Shown here: positions 17,121 through 23,905 of the stretch, piece by piece
Position numbering within the stretch: position 1 is the first letter of the stretch
How the letters are laid out: each line of letters starts with the position of its first letter
Source of the DNA: Cyanocohniella sp. LLY
GTDB lineage: Bacteria; Cyanobacteriota; Cyanobacteriia; Cyanobacteriales; Nostocaceae
Length of the DNA stretch: 33,078 bases
Assembly (NCBI GenBank): GCA_022241785.1
Contig: JAKOMP010000066.1
Coordinates: forward strand, 4,213 to 37,290
Direction of reading: 5' to 3'
Notes under the pieces: generated by a model
Database searches by the model: none
What the model was told of the DNA's origin: nothing
Seen by the model: the letters and a program-made list of their open reading frames with translations, nothing else
Program-made: the position numbers and the translations under genes

Positions 17121-20100
17121 TCACTCCCACAGCAAGGCAGAAGGAACTATTTCTGGATATGCTAACCTCAGTAACTCATAACCAATTCCAGCAGTGCCTT
17201 GAAAGAAACCAGGGTTGTAAACATCTGCGGGAAGTTCGGGAAATAAATAAAAAGCACCGACTTGCTTGGCTCTTGCTACTACTGTTGCTGCTTGTTTTTG
17301 GACAGTTTCTAGTAGTTCCGAACTTGACAGCTTGGTAGCTCCTACCAGTAGCACCTCCATCCTGCCAAAGTTACCACAGCAGAGATGGTCAAGGTTTTGC
17401 AAACCAAACTGTTGAGTTGTGTTTAATGCTACTGCAATCTCTTGCCGAATTTCTGGAGTATCGAGAATTTCTAGACCCCCCAAACGACCTAAACCAATGC
17501 CAGGCGCACCATGACACCAAGTGGTCATAAAAGAAGGTTTCTTCTCTCTAACGTCTTGCCAATTTCCAGCCTGGGGAGAAAATACACTGCCTTCGTAGGC
17601 GATCGCTTCTTCTGCTGCTTCCAGGAAGTTAGAATCTTGCGTAAATTTATATAATCGCAGTAAGGTATAAGCAATACCCACCGCACCATGAGAAAATCCT
17701 GTAGCTAACTTACCTTCTAAAGTTGCCCAAGCTCTCAATCCAGAATCGCTAGAAGTGCGGTTGTTGAGTAGATGATAACCCAAGGCTTCCGCTTGATTTA
17801 ATATTGTAGAATCTGATGAAGCTTGGTATAAACTTAGTAATCCTAGTATGGCACCAGCAGAACCGGCGATGGTATCAAACTGGCGATCGCTCATGATACT
17901 TGCTTGATTAATCAAAGCAGCTGCAAGATGAGCAACATCCAACAAATCTGGTTCATCAATAAATTGACTAATCTTGACCAAAGCGTAAATAATCGAGCCT
18001 AATCCGGTGCTACCCCCAATACCTATCTGCTTAGTAAATTTACGTAAAAAATCTGCATCTTGGTTTTGTAAAGTTCTTTTCAAATCTTGTAAACCATTCA
18101 AAGCCAAATCTCGGCAGCTTATATCACCAGTAACTTTTGCCAATGCTGCTAAAAATAAACTGACACCACAAGCACCATCGTATAAACCATCACCCAACGG
18201 CTGGAGTTGCATTCTTTCTACTTCAGGTAAATATCCCATCCCAATCCAAGCTACACTTCCGTCAGCCGCTTGAATAGCTCGTTGTTGCAGTTCATTAGCA
18301 ATTTTCCCTGCTTCTTGCATTAATTGTGCTTGAGTCAACGGAACAGTTGCAGCCAAATCAACAATAGTACTAAGAGATGCTGGACTAGACATACCACGAG
18401 TAACCCGTGAATAAAAAGAACCCCGAATAATGGCAATTTGTTGAGCTAAATCAGTATCATTAAGTTGCTTTAAACGAGCAATCATGCGGTCATAACTAGG
18501 TTCTTGAAAATATCCCTCAATGATTAAGTCATTGACTTTTAGAGCATCACTACTAGAGTTAGCAACAAAATAGGGAATATCCATTTGTTCTAAAGCTTGT
18601 AATTCGGCTGACAGCAAAGGCCAGATAGCAGGTTTTGTTTCAGCCTTCAAAAATGCTCGACTTAAAACATCTAATTGAATACTACGGTCTATACCATTTT
18701 GTAAGAACTTATAGTTTTGAGCTTTATTTAAAACATCAGCATAAATTTGAGTATTACGAAACAAAAACCGGACTTTTTGATCAGCAAAGACTGATAAAGG
18801 ACTATTAGTTGCTAACAGGTCTTCTCGCAGCTCTAACAAGAACTGATACATTTGTTGAAAACCAGTTACCAGTTCGTGAATGTAATTATTGGGTGAAAGA
18901 GCAACGTTATCGAGGAAAACTGTATTAGATTGGGCTGGTATAACGTTAGATTCATACTTTAAAGTCATACCATCAGTATTGATGTTTTGCCACCTTTGTT
19001 GTTTAACATCTGTTTCTTCACCAATTCCCCCCAAACCACTAATATCTTCAGCCTTTCCGGGAACGCCAAAATCCCATCTTGGTAACAGACCAGTCCGCAG
19101 CACTGAATCGAAAAATTTTTGATTGGCTTGGTATTGCGCTCCTCCTACTACTTCTATATTGGGATCTATTTCTTGAGCTACAGGTTGCAAAAGAGTTTCC
19201 AAGTCTACTAATACCGGGTGTTCACCGCTAGCAATCAAATTTTCATTGTGACAGTCATTTCCTTGGAGGACATACACCAGACACAAAAGCATACCCGCAC
19301 GTTGATAATATCGTTGTGCGGCTGCTTCATCTTCACAAGGTAAATGTTCAACATACTCCATCCAGCCATGAGATTTGCAGTCAATCACTTTCACTAACTT
19401 AAACGGAAGCGAAATTAACTGCTGATTACACCAAGCTAATAATTGAAAATAAGCAGCTTCTAAACCCAAACCTCTAGGTTTATACATAAGTTTCAATCCA
19501 GAAGCAAAAGTCAAAGCTATTACAGACCTTCCTCGATTATGAAGGTCTGAAATATTTAATTGAATAGCAACAACCTGACCTAGATTTTGTGAAAAAATTT
19601 GTTGGATAATTGGTAAATTTGATGCTAGTCGTTGGATAAATTCTGTTTTTTCTTCTACCCATATATCAACTGCGATCGCTACTAGGCGAGCTAACACGTT
19701 ATATTTTTGAAAAAATGATAATAATTTACTCGTTGTTAAGTCCTCGATAAAGCTTTGATATTGTGTTTGAGAAGTAATATCTAGTCCTCGTCCCCATAAA
19801 AAAGTAAAAGTAGATTGTTTGAGAGCTTTAAACAACGAAAATTCAACATCTAGAGATTGACTGCAAAGAGACACTAACTGTAATAAAAGTTGTCGTTCCA
19901 AGCGTGCGTAAATATATGGAGATAGTAATGATTGATTAGCGCCAATGGATGCAATTAATCTTTGACGTGCTATATAAATAAAAGCTAAATAAACTTCTTC
20001 AAAAGGAAGTGGCTTTTCTGCATCTAGACAGTGAGAAGTATTTGCATAAGCTATTTCCCAGTCAACTTGCAAAGCTTCCTGTAAAGTAATGATCCAAGAT

Positions 20101-20360
20101 GGAAGTTGGTGTATTTCGTCGGTGTGCATATAACCAAGCACATGATTAATAGTTTGAGTATCTAAATCATCCCAGGTGAGACGTTTAGTAAATATTTCTG
20201 AGTTAGTTTGTGCGACAACTTGTGACCAAACTTGCCAACGTGAATTAATCAGATTTTCATCAGTTGATATTTGATTAGGAAGAGAACTTAATTTCAGTCT
20301 TTCGTTAAAGTTATTGGCTGACTTGGCTATTTTGATTAAATCTGCTGGTAAAACTTGCAT
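17121..20360 (-). CDS. lanM: Class II lanthipeptide synthetase LanM (CCG type)
   Basis: 1079 residues, the usual LanM length: an N-terminal DUF4135 dehydratase (about 130-640) and a C-terminal LanC-like cyclase (about 720-1075). Dehydratase active-site residues are present in GNDCHNEN and VLVDLETL: Asp369, His371, Asn374 and Asp386, with the same spacing as in CylM. Cyclase residues are His891 in GFSHGAVG and the zinc ligands Cys949 (TTWCHGAPG), Cys994 and Cys995 (LCCGNFG). Three Cys ligands instead of Cys-Cys-His is the CCG form known from ProcM and related enzymes with relaxed substrate range. It should phosphorylate and eliminate Ser/Thr, then add Cys to form (methyl)lanthionine in the two precursors encoded divergently. 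An AAGGAT site precedes the ATG. It is the first gene of the nine-gene minus-strand run. Confidence 0.96.
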   Translation of the reverse strand: MQVLPADLIKIAKSANNFNERLKLSSLPNQISTDENLINSRWQVWSQVVAQTNSEIFTKRLTWDDLDTQTINHVLGYMHTDEIHQLPSWIITLQEALQVDWEIAYANTSHCLDAEKPLPFEEVYLAFIYIARQRLIASIGANQSLLSPYIYARLERQLLLQLVSLCSQSLDVEFSLFKALKQSTFTFLWGRGLDITSQTQYQSFIEDLTTSKLLSFFQKYNVLARLVAIAVDIWVEEKTEFIQRLASNLPIIQQIFSQNLGQVVAIQLNISDLHNRGRSVIALTFASGLKLMYKPRGLGLEAAYFQLLAWCNQQLISLPFKLVKVIDCKSHGWMEYVEHLPCEDEAAAQRYYQRAGMLLCLVYVLQGNDCHNENLIASGEHPVLVDLETLLQPVAQEIDPNIEVVGGAQYQANQKFFDSVLRTGLLPRWDFGVPGKAEDISGLGGIGEETDVKQQRWQNINTDGMTLKYESNVIPAQSNTVFLDNVALSPNNYIHELVTGFQQMYQFLLELREDLLATNSPLSVFADQKVRFLFRNTQIYADVLNKAQNYKFLQNGIDRSIQLDVLSRAFLKAETKPAIWPLLSAELQALEQMDIPYFVANSSSDALKVNDLIIEGYFQEPSYDRMIARLKQLNDTDLAQQIAIIRGSFYSRVTRGMSSPASLSTIVDLAATVPLTQAQLMQEAGKIANELQQRAIQAADGSVAWIGMGYLPEVERMQLQPLGDGLYDGACGVSLFLAALAKVTGDISCRDLALNGLQDLKRTLQNQDADFLRKFTKQIGIGGSTGLGSIIYALVKISQFIDEPDLLDVAHLAAALINQASIMSDRQFDTIAGSAGAILGLLSLYQASSDSTILNQAEALGYHLLNNRTSSDSGLRAWATLEGKLATGFSHGAVGIAYTLLRLYKFTQDSNFLEAAEEAIAYEGSVFSPQAGNWQDVREKKPSFMTTWCHGAPGIGLGRLGGLEILDTPEIRQEIAVALNTTQQFGLQNLDHLCCGNFGRMEVLLVGATKLSSSELLETVQKQAATVVARAKQVGAFYLFPELPADVYNPGFFQGTAGIGYELLRLAYPEIVPSALLWE

Positions 20361-20407
20361 TTATGTATATCCTTATTTATTTGATTAAATTGATTTTATA
20401 TTTTGCA

Positions 20408-20553
20408 CCAGGCGACTAGAAGTCACTGCTACACAGGCTAGACGCGTAGTGTCTTCCCTTCGGGAAGGCCGCCTGCGCGGGTTAAAAAGTCAGATTTTTT
20501 ATTAGTCCGTGTAGGCGGACTTCGTTTGTGTAGCCGCGATTTTAATCGCCTGG
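20408..20553. mobile_element. MITE-like palindromic element
   Basis: The ends are imperfect inverted repeats of about 28 bases: CCAGGCGACTAGAAGTC plus CTACACA on the left, and on the right the complement of CCAGGCGATTAAAATCGC plus GCTACACA. Inner hairpins include CTTCCC-TTC-GGGAAG (20453-20467), AGTCCG...CGGACT (20504-20521) and GCGATTTTAATCGC (20536-20549). It has no coding capacity. Elements with these ends are familiar as scattered repeats in Nostocales genomes. No clear target-site duplication is visible. Confidence 0.6.
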
Positions 20554-20748
20554 GCTTGGTTTAGATTTGTAGTTTAGAGGATAGCAACTCAGAATTACAA
20601 TTCAAATTCTTTTGATAAAACTCATAATTATTTAGATATTGTTATTTGGCAAACGTATTAGTGAATTTTTAAGATAATTCTAAAATATTCACAGTAATAT
20701 TTACAGAAAACTTCTATTTATTTTGATTTAAGACCTAAATAATTCAAA

Positions 20749-20778
20749 TTGATCTTTTGATAACTCGATTGATATTCT
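20749..20778 (+). promoter_or_regulatory. Putative promoter of precursor 1
   Basis: TTGATC (20749-20754), an 18-base spacer and TATTCT (20773-20778), followed by TGTCAATC. The same arrangement occurs at exactly the same distance from the second precursor gene (-35-like box 78 bases before the ATG in both), which supports real function. Just downstream, CAATC-CTA-GATTG (20788-20800) is a small palindrome that could be an operator. Confidence 0.55.
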
Positions 20779-20826
20779 AATTAGTGTCAATCCTAGATTG
20801 ATACAAGCAAACAAGGAAAAATCAAA

Positions 20827-21204
20827 ATGCACGAAGAACTAAAACAAATCATCTCTCAATCCATGAACACCCGGTTTGAGTTTGAGCAAAAGCTAATTCA
20901 AAGAGCTTGGGAAGATGAAGCTTTCAAGCAAGAATTAATCAGCAATCCTAAAGCTGTTTTTGCTAGAGAGTCGGGACAAGAAATTCCTGGAAATATAGAA
21001 GTTGAAGTCATTCAAGAAACTGCCAATAAAGTGTATTTAGTGCTGCCGCACAATCCAACTCCTGCTGTATCTGAAGGAGAATTATCTGAAGAAGCTTTAG
21101 AAACAGTTGCAGGTGGTAGCATTAGTAGATGGACTTGGAAATGTCGTGCTTCAATAGTAGGATGGACTAAAAAATGTACTGCTAGTGGCAACAACTTAGT
21201 GTAA
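20827..21204 (+). CDS. NHLP-leader lanthipeptide precursor 1
   Basis: 125 residues. Residues 1-97 are a leader resembling the nitrile hydratase alpha subunit (NHLP type), with QRAWEDEAFKQELISNPKAV and KVYLVLP, ending LSEEALETVAGG. Cleavage after Gly97 by the C39 exporter leaves a 28-residue core with Cys at core positions 9 and 20 and seven Ser/Thr. The core is an imperfect tandem repeat, WTWKCRAS then WTKKCTAS, 11 residues apart, so two similar Thr-x-x-Cys methyllanthionine rings are likely. Three Trp and five Lys/Arg make it cationic and amphipathic, which would suit membrane activity (inference). AAGGAAAA precedes the ATG. It lies divergent from lanM and is followed by a terminator hairpin. 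Confidence 0.93.
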   Translation: MHEELKQIISQSMNTRFEFEQKLIQRAWEDEAFKQELISNPKAVFARESGQEIPGNIEVEVIQETANKVYLVLPHNPTPAVSEGELSEEALETVAGGSISRWTWKCRASIVGWTKKCTASGNNLV

Positions 21205-21251
21205 GCTAAAATTTAGTACACCAATAATTACTTAAAAATTACAAATTTCAT

Positions 21252-21300
21252 AACTCGGTGACCCTAGAAAATTCTTTTGGGTTCACTGAGTTTATTTTCT
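21252..21300 (+). terminator. Terminator after precursor 1
   Basis: AACTCGGTGACCC (21252-21264) pairs with GGGTTCACTGAGTT (21279-21292) around a 14-base loop, with one bulge and one G-T type mismatch. TTTATTTTCT follows. It lies 48 bases after the stop codon and would separate the two precursor transcripts. The rest of 21205-21567 is AT-rich, with the second promoter at its right end and no gene. Confidence 0.65.
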
Positions 21301-21489
21301 ATGGTAATGGAATTGAAATGTGAGAAAATACATAAGCTTGAAATCAAAAATCAAATTTTATTTACTCTTGGCAATTATAAAATAACCTAAGACACGCTAT
21401 TTAATGGGTTTATGTTTATTATTTTTTTATAGAGATAATATTTTCTAAATTTATCTTGTTTTTCATATTCAATACCTAAAAAAATTGCA

Positions 21490-21519
21490 TTGACTATTTA
21501 GTTTAGGAATTATTATTCT
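21490..21519 (+). promoter_or_regulatory. Putative promoter of precursor 2
   Basis: TTGACT (21490-21495), an 18-base spacer and TATTCT (21514-21519), followed by TGTCAATC. The 19-base block 21515-21533 matches 20774-20792 at 16 of 19 positions, and both start 53 bases before their ATG, although the surrounding non-coding sequence is otherwise diverged. This points to co-regulation of the two precursors. Confidence 0.55.
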
Positions 21520-21567
21520 AGTTTATGTCAATCAATATTTAGTTGATAAAGCAGGAGAAAAAATGAC

Positions 21568-21948
21568 ATGGATCAAGAACTAAAAAATGCCATTTTACAG
21601 GCAATGACTACCAGATTTGAAGTACAAAATCAACTTATTTATCACGCTTGGCAAGATGAAAGCTTCAAACAAGAATTACTAGCAAATCCAAAGCAAGTTT
21701 ATGCTAGAGAGTTAGGAGAAGAATTACCAAAATATCTAGAAATTCAAGTGATGGAAGAAACAGAGAATAAGGTTTATTTAGTGTTACCAATTAACCCTGA
21801 AGCTACTATAGCAAACGAAGAAGAGTTATCTGAAGAAGATCTAGAGACAGTAGCAGGTGGTGTTTGTCAGTTCAGAACTACACCAATACAAAAACATTGT
21901 ACTTATTGGTTGTTATCTAAACTTAGAAGTGCCAATGACTCAGTATAA
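21568..21948 (+). CDS. NHLP-leader lanthipeptide precursor 2
   Basis: 126 residues. The leader (1-98) is clearly homologous to that of precursor 1 (shared TRFE, HAW/RAW-DE-FKQEL, NPK, KVYLVLP) and ends LSEEDLETVAGG. The 28-residue core is unrelated in sequence but has the same length and again two Cys exactly 11 residues apart (core positions 2 and 13), with Thr at 6, 7 and 14 and Ser at 19, 23 and 27. Cys2 has no Ser/Thr before it in the core, so its ring must close to a downstream residue, the reverse of most lantibiotic rings. AGGAG (21553-21557) serves the start. A 6-codon frame starting at the ATG at 21563 overlaps the start out of frame. Conserved leader with variable core is the pattern expected for substrates of a promiscuous LanM. 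Confidence 0.92.
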   Translation: MDQELKNAILQAMTTRFEVQNQLIYHAWQDESFKQELLANPKQVYARELGEELPKYLEIQVMEETENKVYLVLPINPEATIANEEELSEEDLETVAGGVCQFRTTPIQKHCTYWLLSKLRSANDSV

Positions 21949-22307
21949 GCTGAGTATAGATTTGATATAAAGTTGCAAAAGTTAACTTTGTTTGAGCAAT
22001 TAAAGTATCGGCGTTGCATATTTACTGGATGATTTTGTTCAGGGTATTTCAGGACAAGCAAGATGCTTACCTGACAATCATCATCCCTTGATTCACCAAT
22101 GCCAATCTTTTAAATTCTTACTCTTTGCGCCTTTGCGGGACGCTATTTGCTACAAGTGGGAAACTCGCCCAAAGTAGTTGCTCTTCTGCGTGAAACAAAT
22201 TCATATTTTCGCTAAGGAACGCCAATATTCTAGTTGTCATAAACACTATCAAAGTCAATTCAATCTGGTCTAAAAAGAGTAAATTTTGAGAAACGTCTTG
22301 AACCCCT
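21949..22307. other. Intergenic region between precursor 2 and the S8 protease
   Basis: 359 bases without a gene. It contains a stretch CTCTTTGCGCCTTTGCGGGACGC (about 22120-22142) of the kind scattered between genes in filamentous cyanobacteria, and no clear hairpin terminator after precursor 2. No strong ribosome-binding site precedes the protease start at 22308. No further precursor-like frame with a Gly-Gly leader is seen. Confidence 0.5.
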
Positions 22308-23546
22308 ATGAAAAACTTGAGACTACTAGTTCAAAGAATAATTACTTCAGGAATAATAGCAACAACTACTGCATTTAGTAGCTTTGTTGTCGAAGTTCGA
22401 GCAGTTACCTTCTCTTTACCAATTGAAGCCGCAGCGAAAGCCACAGGAGTTGATGTGTTGCGCGATCGCTATGGTTTAGATGGTACGGGAATTACAATTG
22501 GTTTTATATCCGATAGCTTTAACACAGTCCAAACATTTGATGTTTCTGGTAATCTGGATACTTATGCAACTAATATAGCTGATGGCTACTTACCAGCTGG
22601 CATTAATGTACTACAAGACTTCTTTGATCCTGAAGCTACAGATGAGGGTCGTGCAATAGCGCAGATTCTTCATGCTGTGGCCCCCCAGGCTAATTTAGTA
22701 TTTCATCCAGGTTTAGGTGGTGTAGATGTATTAAGTCAGGGTATTCAAGCTCTAGCTGCTGCTGGTGCAAATATCATAGTCGATGATGTTGCCTATATTC
22801 CTCCAGAGTTTCCTGATGCACCTTTAAACTTTGTAGATTTAGAATCTCCTGATGGGCCGATTAATCAAGCAATTGACGCAGTATTTAATCAAAATATTTC
22901 TTACTTTACAGAAGCCGGTAATAATTTCCCTGATTTTTCTATCTATGGACACGCAAATAATCCAAATGCGCTGACTGTTGGCGCGGTGTACTATGGTAAT
23001 TCGGAATCATACTTTAACCGACGGGAGAATGTGGAGATAGAACAAGGACAACTGCAACCTTTTTCATCAGCAGGTAACCCAGACTTTCTAAAACCTGATG
23101 TTGTTGCTCCCGATGGTCTACCCATTTCCTTTAACTTAGGTGGAGGTTCTCGCACAGATATTAACCCTGGCTTTTTTAGTTTCTTCGGTACCTCTGCGTC
23201 GGCACCGTACACAGCAGCAGTAGCAGCACTATTATTGCAAGCAGATCCAAGCGCAACACCTACTGAGATATATGATGCTCTGAGAGAAACAGCCGACAGC
23301 CCTATATCTGGCTTCGACTCCAGGCTAGGTTTTGGTTTAATTCAGGGAGACAAAGCGATCGCAGCACTAGGAGTACTATCTAAACCCATTCCTGAACCTT
23401 CCACCACCCTAGCTGTGGTGTGTGTTGGTGTTCTGATTGCAGGTTTATCTTTGAAACGCACTCAACGGAAGTCTCAGATCATAGCTAAACCTAGCGAGAG
23501 GCTTACTTTAGTTCACTCAAGTTTTACGCGGTTGCACAACACCTAA
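22308..23546 (+). CDS. Secreted subtilisin-fold (S8-like) protease with PEP-CTERM tail
   Basis: 412 residues. An N-terminal signal peptide (about 1-32, IITSGIIATTTAFSSFVV) is followed by a subtilisin-like domain with Asp69 (GFISDSFN), Asn205 (TEAGNN, oxyanion) and Ser296 (FFGTSASAP). Where subtilisins have the catalytic His of HGTHVAG, the sequence reads DEGRAIAQILHAVAP, putting Glu113 in that place, which gives a Ser-Glu-Asp set as in sedolisins. IPEPSTTL (361-368), a membrane helix and LKRTQRK form a PEP-CTERM sorting signal, oddly followed by ~25 more residues. It is on the same strand as the precursors, 359 bases downstream. It could process exported peptides outside the membrane, but could equally be an unrelated surface protease. 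Confidence 0.85.
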   Translation: MKNLRLLVQRIITSGIIATTTAFSSFVVEVRAVTFSLPIEAAAKATGVDVLRDRYGLDGTGITIGFISDSFNTVQTFDVSGNLDTYATNIADGYLPAGINVLQDFFDPEATDEGRAIAQILHAVAPQANLVFHPGLGGVDVLSQGIQALAAAGANIIVDDVAYIPPEFPDAPLNFVDLESPDGPINQAIDAVFNQNISYFTEAGNNFPDFSIYGHANNPNALTVGAVYYGNSESYFNRRENVEIEQGQLQPFSSAGNPDFLKPDVVAPDGLPISFNLGGGSRTDINPGFFSFFGTSASAPYTAAVAALLLQADPSATPTEIYDALRETADSPISGFDSRLGFGLIQGDKAIAALGVLSKPIPEPSTTLAVVCVGVLIAGLSLKRTQRKSQIIAKPSERLTLVHSSFTRLHNT

Positions 23547-23575
23547 AAATCAAGAAAAGAGATTTACACAGCCTC

Positions 23576-23602
23576 AAAAGCCCAAATATGGGCTTTTTTT
23601 TA
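23576..23602 (+). terminator. Intrinsic terminator after the S8 protease
   Basis: AAAAGCCC-AAATAT-GGGCTTTT, with the T run extending to 23601. This is a canonical rho-independent terminator 30 bases after the stop codon. Confidence 0.85.
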
Positions 23603-23739
23603 TGACCATGAATTAATTTGCTAATTACGAATTTATGTTAGCGCAGATTTCGCTAATGCGTAGCGTCTGCACCAGAGCGTTATTACGGATTAGTATTAAG
23701 CTGATGCGCGTTTAAAGTATGTAAACACTCTTGATGATC

Positions 23740-23846
23740 GTTACAGCGCTTCCGGCTATTATGCAATACAGTTTTCCTGTTGCCCCTGTCCTATCATAGC
23801 TTTCAGCTTTGAGGATGTACCTCATAGCCGCCGGAAGTGCTGTAAC
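23740..23846. repeat. Long inverted repeat, possible structured or MITE-like element
   Basis: GTTACAGCGCTTCCGGC (23740-23756) pairs with GCCGGAAGTGCTGTAAC (23830-23846) with one mismatch, and the neighbouring TAT/ATA continues the stem after a 3-base bulge. The ~66-base loop holds no open frame. It lies in the 359-base gap between convergent genes (23547-23905), which otherwise contains the protease terminator and a GCGTAGCG-type short repeat near 23657. Confidence 0.55.
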
Positions 23847-23905
23847 TGTTGACGGTTAACGACCATCAGTCATCAGGTAAATGTATAAATTAAATGCGTA
23901 ACAGC

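Larger units (their letters stand above)
20361..20826. other. Divergent intergenic region between lanM and the first precursor
   Basis: 466 bases without a gene. The left end holds the lanM ribosome-binding site and must contain its promoter. A 146-base palindromic element (20408-20553) follows, and the AT-rich right end carries the promoter of precursor 1. This is the likely control point for both synthetase and substrate expression. Confidence 0.6.

Noticed and set aside
20827-21948. Two nitrile hydratase alpha-subunit-like proteins
   Set aside because: Both are only ~125 residues, lack the metal-binding Cys-rich loop of the enzyme, and end in a Gly-Gly site plus a variable core beside LanM and a C39 exporter. 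They are leader-bearing precursors.
22308-23546. Cyanobactin protease (PatA/PatG-like) or typical class II LanP
   Set aside because: There are no other cyanobactin genes, and the protein has a PEP-CTERM tail and Glu in place of the catalytic His. Proximity alone does not make it the leader protease.
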